NCBI GenBank assembly: GCA_017454165.1
Contig: JAFTDN010000166.1
Location: forward strand, 1-35,730
Length of the DNA stretch: 35,730 bases
Source of the DNA: Bacteroidales bacterium
GTDB taxonomy: Bacteria; Bacteroidota; Bacteroidia; Bacteroidales; Tenuifilaceae
Direction: 5' to 3'
Numbering within the stretch: position 1 is the first letter of the stretch; the number at the start of each line of letters is the position of its first letter. Below the pieces are notes generated by a model that saw only the letters and a program-made list of their open reading frames with translations, ran no database searches and was not told where the DNA came from. Both the position numbers and the translations under genes were made by a program. Of the stretch, positions 8,997 through 16,659 are shown piece after piece.

Positions 8997-9039
8997 GCGC
9001 GATTTTGCCAAAAACAGAAATGCCTAGGGGGGCGGATAG

Positions 9040-9077
9040 AAAAGCCCGCATCAGGTATTCCCCTGATGCGGGCTTTT
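9040..9077 (-). terminator. Rho-independent terminator of the initiator tRNA
   Basis: A 16-bp perfect stem pairs AAAAGCCCGCATCAGG (9040-9055) with CCTGATGCGGGCTTTT (9062-9077) around a 6-nt loop, nine bases after the tRNA 3' end. The T-rich flank on both strands makes it potentially bidirectional. Confidence 0.85.
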
Positions 9078-9085
9078 CGGACTAG

Positions 9086-9158
<73 letters not shown>

Positions 9159-9172
9159 ATTCAATCGTGGCG

Positions 9173-9204
9173 CAAAGGTAGGCATTTGTTTTCATATGGA
9201 CAAA
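9173..9204 (-). promoter_or_regulatory. Complete Bacteroidetes-type promoter of the tRNA
   Basis: On the minus strand TTTG (9204-9201) is followed after 20 bp by TACCTTTG (9180-9173), an exact -33/-7 pair. Transcription should begin a few bases before the tRNA 5' end at 9158. Confidence 0.75.
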
Positions 9205-9275
9205 TTTTTTTGTCAAATCGTCCCTGTTCGCATCAAAAAAAACTGGTCGATGCGCCGCAAATGCAGTGGATACGC

Positions 9276-9283
9276 TATATTTG
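9276..9283 (+). promoter_or_regulatory. -7 element of the EamA transporter gene
   Basis: TATATTTG matches TAnnTTTG, 23 bp before the chosen start at 9307, giving a short leader that contains an A9 run. No -33 TTTG was seen at the right distance. Confidence 0.45.
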
Positions 9284-9306
9284 CGGTTCGAAAAAAAAAT
9301 GACGTT

Positions 9307-10191
9307 ATGCGTTTGGGCGCAAAGCTGGGGGTTTACTTGGCCGTGGTGATGTCCATGGTGTTCTGGTCGCTGTCGTTCATCTGGTACCGCGATGCCAATG
9401 CGTACTACGGCCCCATCACCTTGGTGCTGCTGCGGTTGGTGGTGTCGAGCGGGTTGCTATTCGCGCTCATGCTGCTCACCGGGCGGCTGGTGCGCATGGC
9501 GCGGGCCGATGTGGGCTGGTTCATGCTGTTGGCCTTCTTTGAGCCCTTTTTGTACTTCATGGGCGAGAGCAACGGCATGACGCTCATCTCGTCCACGTTG
9601 GCGGCGGTGCTCATCAGCTTGGCTCCGCTGCTCAGCCCCATTGCCGAGCGCATATTCTTTGGGCGGCGCATAGGGGTGCTCAGCGTGGTAGGGCTGGTGG
9701 TGTCGGTGCTGGGCGTGGGCGTGGTGGTGCTCCATCAGGGTGAGGGGCGCATGGAGGCTGACCCCTACGGCGTACTGCTGATGCTGGTGGCGGTGCTGGC
9801 CACGGCGGGCTACTCGGTAACGGTGGCGCGGCTCACCGCGCGCTACGATGTGTTCACCATCATCACCTACCAGAATAGCATCGGTGCGCTGTACTTTGTG
9901 CCGGTGTTCCTGCTCTCCGAGCTCGATGGGTTTATGCGTGTGGGCATCACGCTGCAGAGCGCGGTGCCCATAGTGAAGCTGGGGGTGTTCGCCTCCACGT
10001 TTGCCTTTGTGCTGTACACCTACGCCATAAAGCATCTGGGTATCACGCGGGCAAGCTCGTTCACCAATGCCATACCAGTGCTCACGGCCATATTGGCCTA
10101 CTTTATGCTCGGCGAGCGGCTTACGCCGGTCATGGTGCTCGGCATCGGCGTGGTGATGCTGGGGCTGTTCCTGAGCCAGCGCACGGGCTAG
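9307..10191 (+). CDS. EamA-family (DMT superfamily) transporter
   Basis: A 294-residue inner-membrane protein with about ten hydrophobic segments arranged as two EamA repeats (residues about 8-140 and 155-290). Typical marks are VMVFWSLSFIW at the start and the end of the second repeat, with FTNAIPVLTAILAYFMLGERLTP. The family exports or imports small metabolites such as amino acids and nucleosides; the substrate cannot be read from the sequence. The ATG at 9307 follows the -7 box closely, whereas the in-frame upstream extension is lysine-rich and unlike the family. The gene converges on the EEP-family gene with only 5 bp between the stops and no visible terminator. Confidence 0.85.
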   Translation: MRLGAKLGVYLAVVMSMVFWSLSFIWYRDANAYYGPITLVLLRLVVSSGLLFALMLLTGRLVRMARADVGWFMLLAFFEPFLYFMGESNGMTLISSTLAAVLISLAPLLSPIAERIFFGRRIGVLSVVGLVVSVLGVGVVVLHQGEGRMEADPYGVLLMLVAVLATAGYSVTVARLTARYDVFTIITYQNSIGALYFVPVFLLSELDGFMRVGITLQSAVPIVKLGVFASTFAFVLYTYAIKHLGITRASSFTNAIPVLTAILAYFMLGERLTPVMVLGIGVVMLGLFLSQRTG

Positions 10192-10196
10192 GCCGT

Positions 10197-11279
10197 TTAG
10201 TTAAGCAGCATGTCGGCCGTTACGGGGTAGTGGTCGGAGAGCTCCACCCTTGGGCAGCCGTAGCGGATGGTGCGTAGGCGCTGGGCATCGTGCAGGATGT
10301 GGTCGATGCGCAGGGCTAGGCGCAGCTTGCGGTAAGTGGACACCACGCCGCGCCCAGCCTCGGCGAACGCATCGCGTCGGCCCTTGGCCAGCTGGCGGTA
10401 CGAGTACGATGTGGGTGGGTCGTTGAAATCGCCGCAGATGATTACTGGGTATGGGCAGCGGCGGGCATGGGCTGCTATGGTGTCGGCCTGCGCGGCGCGT
10501 TTGATGAATGCTCTACGTAGGCGACCTACGATGTCGCGAGCCTCGGCCATGTTCTCATCGGAGCTGGCGCCGGTGGTGCTGCCGTGCAGGAATTGCAGGT
10601 GGTGCTCCTGTAGGCGAATGGACTGCAGGTGCACGTTGTACACGCGCACGGTGTCCTGGCCCACAGCTAGGTCGGTGTAAATGCAGGCGTTGTAGGTGCC
10701 CTCGAATAGCAGCTCGCCCTGGCGCACTATGGGGAATTGGCTGAATGTGGCCAAGCCCACCCCCTCGCTGCCGCCCTGGTGGTGGTGTATGTGGGCGTTC
10801 ATGCCCCCCAGCATGGTGCGAGCCTCGTGGTCGGTGAGATGCCCTCGGCGGGTGTAGAACTCCTGAAAGCATACCACGTTGTGCTTGCCCTCGGTGGCTA
10901 GGGCCATTATTTGGCGCGGCACTGGCTGCTTGTTGTTCCATTGGTATAGCCCGAACATGTTGCAGTTGTAGCTCATCAGGCTGATATGCGCAGGGGCACC
11001 GGATGGGTGCTGTAGCCCTATGCGCATGGTGTTCGTCATGTGGTTGAAACCCAGCAGTATGGCTGCTGTGGAGATGAGCACCTCGGGCTTCCAGCGCAGC
11101 GCCCAGTATATGGCGAATCCCATGTTCAGTGCTAGGAATATGGGGTAGGCCAGGGCCATCAGGGCGGGTAGCCACATGCGGGCAGGGCTGATGTGGGTGG
11201 ACAGGTAGCAGGCCCCCAGCCCTAGTGCCAGCGCTATGTTTATTACGGTGAGTATGTTGTGCAGTAGTCGGCGGAGCAT
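10197..11279 (-). CDS. Endonuclease/exonuclease/phosphatase family protein, membrane-anchored
   Basis: A 360-residue protein with three hydrophobic segments in the first ~95 residues followed by an EEP-fold domain. Motifs in order are LMSYNCNMFG (Asn), VVCFQEF (metal-binding Glu), VYNVHLQS, ICGDFNDPP (catalytic Asp/Asn), LRIDHILH and ELSDHYPV (catalytic His), so the metal-dependent phosphodiesterase or phosphatase centre is intact. The substrate could be nucleic acid, a phospholipid or another phosphoester. It is the last gene of the mutL-rhomboid operon, 11 bp after the second rhomboid gene. The membrane segments suggest action at or outside the inner membrane rather than in DNA repair. Confidence 0.85.
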   Translation of the reverse strand: MLRRLLHNILTVINIALALGLGACYLSTHISPARMWLPALMALAYPIFLALNMGFAIYWALRWKPEVLISTAAILLGFNHMTNTMRIGLQHPSGAPAHISLMSYNCNMFGLYQWNNKQPVPRQIMALATEGKHNVVCFQEFYTRRGHLTDHEARTMLGGMNAHIHHHQGGSEGVGLATFSQFPIVRQGELLFEGTYNACIYTDLAVGQDTVRVYNVHLQSIRLQEHHLQFLHGSTTGASSDENMAEARDIVGRLRRAFIKRAAQADTIAAHARRCPYPVIICGDFNDPPTSYSYRQLAKGRRDAFAEAGRGVVSTYRKLRLALRIDHILHDAQRLRTIRYGCPRVELSDHYPVTADMLLN

Positions 11280-11290
11280 TGGGTTTGGGG

Positions 11291-12124
11291 TTAGGCGCTG
11301 CCGCCCTTGTTTTTGAAAAGGGCGGCCTTTTCGGCGGTGCTCAGGCTGTCGTAGCCCGAGCGCGATATTTTGTCGAGGATGCGGTCGATGCGCTGCTCGT
11401 GCGCTGGGCGGCGTGGGGGCGCGTGGTTCGGGGCGATGGGGGTGCGCTGGTGGCGTAGCTTGGCCAGCGGGCGCGATATGTCGTGTCCCCTGCGGAGCAG
11501 TCCCGTGAAGGCGAGTCCGTAGAGTGCTCCGCCCAGGTGGGCGATGTGCCCGCCGGCGTTCGACAGGGGGATGCTGGCCACATCAATAATCACCAAGGCC
11601 AAGGCTAGGTGCTTCAGGCGTACAGTGCCCACGAGCAGCAGCCCTATGGGCTGGTTGGGCCACCGGGAAGCGCAGGCGAACATCACGGCCATGGCCGCCG
11701 CCGAGGCACCTAGGGCCATGGCCCCATGCGGGTTGAATGCGGGCAGTAGGTTGTAGGCCAGCACGAATAGCACCGCGCCGCTGAGCCCGCCCAGCAGGTA
11801 TACCCCGCGTAGCTGCTGCGGGGTGTGGCCCTGCATGAATATCTGCCCGAACCAATAGAGCCACAGCATGTTGAATGCTATGTGCAGCACCTCCTCGTGG
11901 AAGAACATGTAGCTCACAGCCGTCCATGGGCGCAGCAGCAGCTGGTGCGCATCGGCGGGCACGGCCAGCATCCGTGCGTAGGCATGGCCCACGGGGTGCC
12001 CCGAGAGGTACAGCACCACGCGTACTGCGCTGTAGGCCACGAATATACCCACGTTGATGAGGATGAGCCTCGTCAGCGTGCCGCCATGGCGGTAGTCCCT
12101 CTTTATGTCGGTGGCAATGGACAT
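11291..12124 (-). CDS. Rhomboid-family intramembrane serine protease with C-terminal DUF6576-like tail
   Basis: A 277-residue membrane protein with about six hydrophobic segments. The catalytic dyad is Ser141 in ALGASAAAM and His196 in GGHIAHLGG, with HIAFNMLWL (N85) as oxyanion support. The usual GxSG is GASA here, a variant I recall from one of two Bacteroidales rhomboid paralogues, so activity is likely. The cytoplasmic tail ends in RIDRILDKISRSGYDSLS and EKAALF, matching the small helical domain called DUF6576. The start at the ATG 12124 gives MSIATDIKRDYRHG, 17 bp after the first rhomboid's stop; the longer in-frame extension lies inside that gene. Substrates are unknown. Confidence 0.85.
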   Translation of the reverse strand: MSIATDIKRDYRHGGTLTRLILINVGIFVAYSAVRVVLYLSGHPVGHAYARMLAVPADAHQLLLRPWTAVSYMFFHEEVLHIAFNMLWLYWFGQIFMQGHTPQQLRGVYLLGGLSGAVLFVLAYNLLPAFNPHGAMALGASAAAMAVMFACASRWPNQPIGLLLVGTVRLKHLALALVIIDVASIPLSNAGGHIAHLGGALYGLAFTGLLRRGHDISRPLAKLRHQRTPIAPNHAPPRRPAHEQRIDRILDKISRSGYDSLSTAEKAALFKNKGGSA

Positions 12125-12141
12125 CTGTTGTGCGCTTATTG

Positions 12142-12960
12142 TCAGTAGAATATGTCTCTTTGCTGCCGCCAGTGCCTTATCAGGAAAAAACCGAAAATCA
12201 TGCCGCCCAGGTGGGCGAAGTGGGCCACGCTGCTGCCCGGCTGGGTGAGCCCCAGGAAGAGCTCCAACGCGCCGTACCCTATCACCATCCACTTGGCCTT
12301 CAGGGGTATGGGCGGTATCAGCAGCATAATCTGCGTGTTGGGGAACAGCATACCGAATGCCAGCAGCACGCCGTACACCGCCCCTGAAGCATCCACGGTG
12401 GGTATATTGGCCTGCAAATCGATTAGCTGCTGTATGTATATGGATGCCTGGCTGATTAGCTCAGAGCTATAGGGGTTGTTGAACCAGTGCTCGAGCAGCT
12501 TGCTGTATACTTGGTCGTAGTAGGCGGCGAAGTGGTTGTTCACGAAAGCGGCGAATGCATCGGGCGAGGGGGCGGCCATCACGGCGGCGGCATCGGAGCG
12601 TATGACGCTTAGGCTGATGAGGTTCACCCCAGTGTGTATGAGCGCCGCGCCCAGGCCAGTGACCATGTAGTAGGTGAGCATCCGGCGGCTGCCCCATACC
12701 TGCTCAAGTACACGTCCGAACATCCACAGGGCGAACATGTTGAAGAACAGGTGCTCCAGCCCGCCATGCATGAACATATAGCTGACGTACTGGTAGATGT
12801 GGAAGCGCTCGGTAGTGGGGGTGTATAGGCCGAGCAGCTGGTTCAGGTTGATGCCCGCCGTCCTGGCCACCCACGTGGCTAGGAACATCAGCACGTTGAG
12901 GCCGATGATGGTCTTGATTACTGGGGGCATGGAGCCGAAGCGGGGTGAGCTGTAGTTCAT
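12142..12960 (-). CDS. Rhomboid-family intramembrane serine protease
   Basis: A 272-residue inner-membrane protein. MHGGLEHLFFNMFALW (H65, H70, N74) and the catalytic pair Ser192 (VDASGAVYG) and His250 (FAHLGG) are intact. Between the third and fourth core membrane segments there is an insertion of about 75 residues (110-185) with little hydrophobicity, probably exposed on the outer side. I chose the ATG at 12960 (MNYSSPRFG); a TTG at 12975 would add five residues. It lies 48 bp after mutL and 17 bp before the second rhomboid. Membrane-protein cleavage is predicted; the substrate is unknown. Confidence 0.87.
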   Translation of the reverse strand: MNYSSPRFGSMPPVIKTIIGLNVLMFLATWVARTAGINLNQLLGLYTPTTERFHIYQYVSYMFMHGGLEHLFFNMFALWMFGRVLEQVWGSRRMLTYYMVTGLGAALIHTGVNLISLSVIRSDAAAVMAAPSPDAFAAFVNNHFAAYYDQVYSKLLEHWFNNPYSSELISQASIYIQQLIDLQANIPTVDASGAVYGVLLAFGMLFPNTQIMLLIPPIPLKAKWMVIGYGALELFLGLTQPGSSVAHFAHLGGMIFGFFLIRHWRQQRDIFY

Positions 12961-13008
12961 GGGCTTTTGGGCCAAGTGTGGTCAAAATTCTAGGCGGTGC
13001 ATCTGGGG

Positions 13009-14817
13009 TTACTTCTTCAGGCGGCGGTCCAGTTCGGCTAGCTCGATGGTGGTCACTATGGGGCGGCCATCGGGGCTGATGTTGGGCTGGGTGCAGGCGA
13101 ATAGCTGGTCGATGAGTGTCTGCATTTCGAGGTGGGTCATGGTTTTGGTGCCGCTCACGGCCGCGGCCTTGGCCAGCGATAGCGCGATGCGCTGCCTGAT
13201 GCTCCGCTCGATGTCGGCGGGGGCCTCCTCGCCGAGTGCCAGCAGCAGGTCGTCGATGAGCAGTGATGGCTCGGCATGCTGTAGCGCGGTGGGCATGCTG
13301 TTCACGCTTATGGCGTTGTGCCCCATGTCGGCCAGGTCGAGGCCGAGCGCCGAGAGCTCATCGAGGTGCTCTATGAGGGTGACGTGCTGCTGCGGGCTCA
13401 GCTCCACTGTGCGTGGGAGCAGCTCGCGCTGCGAGGCTATGGGGGCGTTGCTCTGTCCCGTGAACTGTTCGAAGAGGATGCGGATGTGCGCCCGGCGGAT
13501 GTCCACCAGCATCAGGCCCGATGCTATGGTCGTGATGATGTACTTCCCCCTGACCTGTAGGAAGCGGGGGCTGAGGTGGTCGGGGGCGGTGGAGATGCTA
13601 CCTGTGCTGGCGCTGGGAGAGGTGCCTATGAGGCTGGGGATGGCTATCTGCTGCGGGCTATGGGTGCTGCTGGGCTGGGTGGGGGCCATGAAATGGCTGC
13701 GCTCCTCCTCGAATGGGTTGTAGTCCTTGGTGATGCTGGTGCTGGGGGTGCTAGGGGGTGGGGCTGAGCGTGGGAAGTGGGGTATGTCGAAGTCCACGCT
13801 GCGCTCGAACTCAATGGTGGGGGGGATTGAGAAGCGGCCTATCGACTCGCGGACGGCGGCGTGCACAATCTGCCACACGGCGCTCTCGTCCTCGAATTTG
13901 ATTTCGGTTTTGGTGGGGTGGATGTTCACATCGATCTGGGCGGGGTCCACCTCCATGTAGATGAAGTAGGGCGGGTTGTAGCCCTCGGGTATCAGCTTGG
14001 CGTAGGCGTTGAGCACCGAGCGGTGCAGGGGGGGGCTTTTCATGAAGCGGCTATTCACGAAGAAGAACTGCTCGCCAGGGGTTTTGCGGGCGCACTCGGG
14101 CTTGCCCACGAACCCGCTCACGTTCACAATGGAATTCTGCGTTCGGCATTCCATCAGGTTGTGGTTCATGCTTTTGCCGAACAGCGCCATTATGCGCTGC
14201 TTTGTGCTGCCTGGGGGCAGCGAATATAGATCCACGTTGTTGTGCTGCAGCCTGAACTCCACCTGGGGGTTGGCCAGGGCCACGCGCTGGAACTCGGCGA
14301 CGATGTGCTTGAGCTCGGTGGAGTCGTTCTTCAGGAACTTGCGCCGGGCGGGGATGTTGAAGAACAGGTTCTTTACGCAGAAGTTGGCCCCCGCTGGGCA
14401 CGCCGTGGGCTGCTGCTGCGCCAGCTCGGATCCGTTGATTTGCAGCAGCGTGCCCACCTCATCGTCGGGGCGGCGGGTGCGCAGCTCCACCTCGGCCACG
14501 GCGGCTATTGAGGCCAGTGCCTCGCCCCTGAAGCCCATGGTGCGCAGGGCGAACAGTTCGGCGGCCTCGCGTATCTTGGAGGTGGCGTGGCGCTCGAAGC
14601 TCATGCGGGCATCGGTCTCCGACATGCCGCGCCCGTTGTCTATCACCTGCACCAGCGTTTTGCCGCCATCTTTTACCACTACCTGTACCGAGGTGCTTTG
14701 GGCATCTACAGCGTTCTCCATCAGCTCTTTGACTACCGATGCGGGCCGCTGCACCACCTCGCCGGCGGCGATTTGGTTGGCGATGGAGTCGGGTAGCAGC
14801 TGTATGATGTCGGCCAT
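13009..14817 (-). CDS. mutL: DNA mismatch repair protein MutL
   Basis: A 602-residue cytoplasmic GHKL ATPase that couples MutS mismatch recognition to strand processing. N-terminal motifs are complete: AGEVVQRPASVVKELMENAVDA (with the ATP-binding Glu/Asn), VIDNGRGM at 58-65 and GFRGEAL at 95-101. A Pro/Ser-rich linker around residues 340-400 leads to the C-terminal dimerisation domain ending in QPNISPDGRP. The DQHAxxExxxxE endonuclease motif is not present; the equivalent place reads DIRRAHIRI, so nicking activity is not predicted by that motif. Gene order small membrane protein, mutL, rhomboid, rhomboid, EEP looks like one operon, with 39 bp to the gene before it. Confidence 0.96.
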   Translation of the reverse strand: MADIIQLLPDSIANQIAAGEVVQRPASVVKELMENAVDAQSTSVQVVVKDGGKTLVQVIDNGRGMSETDARMSFERHATSKIREAAELFALRTMGFRGEALASIAAVAEVELRTRRPDDEVGTLLQINGSELAQQQPTACPAGANFCVKNLFFNIPARRKFLKNDSTELKHIVAEFQRVALANPQVEFRLQHNNVDLYSLPPGSTKQRIMALFGKSMNHNLMECRTQNSIVNVSGFVGKPECARKTPGEQFFFVNSRFMKSPPLHRSVLNAYAKLIPEGYNPPYFIYMEVDPAQIDVNIHPTKTEIKFEDESAVWQIVHAAVRESIGRFSIPPTIEFERSVDFDIPHFPRSAPPPSTPSTSITKDYNPFEEERSHFMAPTQPSSTHSPQQIAIPSLIGTSPSASTGSISTAPDHLSPRFLQVRGKYIITTIASGLMLVDIRRAHIRILFEQFTGQSNAPIASQRELLPRTVELSPQQHVTLIEHLDELSALGLDLADMGHNAISVNSMPTALQHAEPSLLIDDLLLALGEEAPADIERSIRQRIALSLAKAAAVSGTKTMTHLEMQTLIDQLFACTQPNISPDGRPIVTTIELAELDRRLKK

Positions 14818-14856
14818 GTGTATGTTGTTGATGTTTAGGTGTTTATGCGCCGTGCG

Positions 14857-15168
14857 CTACTGTGCAAGTCCGAATATCCGGGCCAGCTCGGGGCGCTGTA
14901 GCAGCATGTAGCAGATGGCCACGAGCATCAGCGCGATGATGAGCGTTCGGCCCGAGCTGCGCTTGCCGCTGGCGGCAGTGTGGTGCCGTGCGCTTTGGAA
15001 CTGCCCCCTGATGTTGGGGATGTACTGCTCCTGGTCGGAGCTCAGCCCCAGCTCGCGCCTGATGCGGGCCTCCCGGTTGCGGGCGGCCTCCTTGCGCTCA
15101 TCGTAGTATCGGGGCTGGTAGTTGAAGCCCCTGGGCTTGCCCACCGTGAAGAATGATTTTAGGGCCAT
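14857..15168 (-). CDS. Small single-pass membrane protein upstream of mutL
   Basis: A 103-residue protein with a basic, Tyr/Arg-rich N-terminal half (FFTVGKPRGFNYQPRYYDERKE at residues 5-26) and one membrane segment near residues 75-92. Proteins of this layout are common as uncharacterised Bacteroidales proteins; I do not know a function. The ATG at 15168 gives MALKSFF and lies about 20 bp after a TATCTTTG -7 box; the longer in-frame form would start upstream of that box. First gene of the mutL operon. Confidence 0.7.
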   Translation of the reverse strand: MALKSFFTVGKPRGFNYQPRYYDERKEAARNREARIRRELGLSSDQEQYIPNIRGQFQSARHHTAASGKRSSGRTLIIALMLVAICYMLLQRPELARIFGLAQ

Positions 15169-15188
15169 GCTCTTGCTATCTTTGGCCG

Positions 15189-15219
15189 CAAAGATAGCCT
15201 TTTTTGCGGTGCTCGGCAA
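15189..15219 (-). promoter_or_regulatory. Promoter of the mutL-rhomboid operon
   Basis: On the minus strand TTG (15219-15217) is followed after 20 bp by TATCTTTG (15196-15189), a good -33/-7 pair, about 20 bp before the ATG at 15168. Confidence 0.6.
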
Positions 15220-15225
15220 GCCTGC

Positions 15226-15243
15226 GCCCCCAAAGAGGGGGGC
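15226..15243 (-). terminator. GC-rich hairpin after the LEA-like lipoprotein gene
   Basis: GCCCCC (15226-15231) can pair with GGGGGC (15238-15243) around a small loop, just downstream of the lipoprotein stop at 15247. It lacks a U-run, so termination is only a possibility. Confidence 0.3.
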
Positions 15244-15246
15244 GGG

Positions 15247-15735
15247 CTAGGTGCTGGGGGCACTTATTCGGGCCGATTTTAGGAGCTCGAGCAGCGGCTG
15301 CTTGTTCACCTTAAAGGTTTTGGTTATGGGGAACCTGCTCCCGCGCACGTGGCCCTCAATCTGTATTTGCGATAGCAATTTTTGGTTGAACACGGTGAGC
15401 TTCAGGGCATCGGCTATGGTTCGTAGCTCTATTTCGAGCGGTACGGTGCAGGCTGTGCGGCGTTTGCCCTTGAGCTTTATCTTCTCGGTGCAGCGCACGG
15501 TGCCCAGCTCCCGGTCGCCGAGCCATGCCTTAAAATCTATCTGCTTGATTTTTAGGGCAGCGCGTTGTTTGTTCTCGGCATCGAGCACGATGTTCAGGCG
15601 GAGCTTGTTCTTGTCGAGGCTCACGAATTTTATGTCCTGCACACCGTGCATCTGCACATCGTAGGGCTTGCCGCAGCTGCCCAGCAGCAGCGTGGTGGCT
15701 ACGGCTATAATCAGGTTGATGATGCGTTTGCTCAT
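15247..15735 (-). CDS. LEA type 2-like lipoprotein
   Basis: A 162-residue exported lipoprotein: residues 1-20 form a signal peptide and LLLGSC gives the lipidated Cys21. The mature part is beta-rich (DIKFVSLDKNKLRLNIVLDAENKQ, then alternating strands), resembling the LEA14/WHy-type immunoglobulin-like fold that Bacteroidetes proteins of this size are assigned to. No catalytic residues are visible and the role is unknown. It lies between the yebC hairpin and the mutL-operon promoter and appears to be its own unit, with an imperfect -7 box (GATATTTG) at 15765-15772. Confidence 0.6.
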   Translation of the reverse strand: MSKRIINLIIAVATTLLLGSCGKPYDVQMHGVQDIKFVSLDKNKLRLNIVLDAENKQRAALKIKQIDFKAWLGDRELGTVRCTEKIKLKGKRRTACTVPLEIELRTIADALKLTVFNQKLLSQIQIEGHVRGSRFPITKTFKVNKQPLLELLKSARISAPST

Positions 15736-15764
15736 ATTTGTGGGGCTGTTGGGCGGGTGGAGTG

Positions 15765-15772
15765 CAAATATC
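15765..15772 (-). promoter_or_regulatory. Possible -7 element of the LEA-like lipoprotein gene
   Basis: GATATTTG on the minus strand has one mismatch to TAnnTTTG and lies about 30 bp upstream of the ATG at 15735. Confidence 0.35.
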
Positions 15773-15791
15773 TTGCCAGGGTTGCGTGGGG

Positions 15792-15823
15792 CAGATGAGG
15801 AGGCCGTGTGGCCTCCTCATCTG
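15792..15823 (-). terminator. Perfect 14-bp hairpin after yebC
   Basis: CAGATGAGGAGGCC (15792-15805) pairs completely with GGCCTCCTCATCTG (15810-15823) around a 4-nt loop, 25 bp after the yebC stop. Position suggests a 3' end, but neither strand has a U-run, so it may instead stabilise the mRNA end or pause polymerase. Confidence 0.5.
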
Positions 15824-15848
15824 GGGATTTGCCTGTGGTGTGGGTGTG

Positions 15849-16595
15849 CTAGTCGTTGTCCATGGCCTCGGCCACCTCATCGGTTATCTCTAGGTTGTGG
15901 TACACGTTTTGCACGTCATCGTTATCCTCAAAGTCGTCCACCATGCGTAGCACCTTGAGGGCCGTGGGCACATCGAGGGTTTTGGTGTCGTTGGGTACGC
16001 GCTGTAGCGAGGCGTTCTCGACCTCGATGTTGAGCTCCTCGAGCTTTTTGTTCATCCGCCCGAAGTCCTCCATGGCGGTGGTCACGGTGAACACCTCATC
16101 GGCGGAGTCGATGTCCTGCGCGCCTGCGTCAATCAGGTCGAGCTCGATGTCGTCGAGCTTGGCCTTGTCGTGGCTTATGGTGAACACGCCCTTGCGGTCG
16201 AACAGGAAGGCCAGCGAGCCGTTGGTGCCCAGGTTTCCTCCCTTTTTGGTGAACATGGAGCGGATGGCGCTCACCGTGCGGTTGTTGTTGTCGGTGAGGC
16301 ACTCGATGAATATGGCTATGCCGCCGGGTCCGTAGCCCTCGAAGGTGAGCTCCATGAGGTTCTCGGGATCCTTCTCGGCCTTGGTGATGGCGCGGGTGAT
16401 ATTGTCCTTGGGCATGTTCACGCCCTTGGCGTTGTTGATGGCCAGCCGGAGGCGGGGGTTGCCATCGGGGTCGGCTCCGCCCTCCTTTACGGCCACGGTG
16501 ATTTCCTTGATTATGCGCGAGAACTCCTTGGAGCGTTTAGCATCGAGCGCGCCTTTTTTGCGCTTGATGGTCGACCATTTATTATGTCCTGACAT
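15849..16595 (-). CDS. yebC: YebC/PmpR family protein
   Basis: A 248-residue cytoplasmic protein of the TACO1/YebC family, historically annotated as a transcriptional regulator and more recently linked in several bacteria to translation of difficult peptides such as proline stretches. The signature start MSGHNKWSTIKRKKGALDAKRSK is present, followed by GYGPGGIAIFIECLTDN and GNLGTNGSLAFLF. Length and motifs are normal. It is a single-gene unit with a TACCTTTG -7 box at 16621-16628 and a strong hairpin after the stop. Confidence 0.95.
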   Translation of the reverse strand: MSGHNKWSTIKRKKGALDAKRSKEFSRIIKEITVAVKEGGADPDGNPRLRLAINNAKGVNMPKDNITRAITKAEKDPENLMELTFEGYGPGGIAIFIECLTDNNNRTVSAIRSMFTKKGGNLGTNGSLAFLFDRKGVFTISHDKAKLDDIELDLIDAGAQDIDSADEVFTVTTAMEDFGRMNKKLEELNIEVENASLQRVPNDTKTLDVPTALKVLRMVDDFEDNDDVQNVYHNLEITDEVAEAMDND

Positions 16596-16620
16596 GGGGC
16601 GTTTTTTTTGATTTTAGGCA

Positions 16621-16628
16621 CAAAGGTA
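16621..16628 (-). promoter_or_regulatory. -7 element of yebC
   Basis: TACCTTTG on the minus strand matches TAnnTTTG and ends 25 bp before the ATG at 16595. No clear -33 was found upstream; that region runs into the 3' end of the C69 peptidase gene. Confidence 0.5.
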
Positions 16629-16659
16629 GTGAAAAAAGGGGCTGCTGCTGCTGGGGGGC

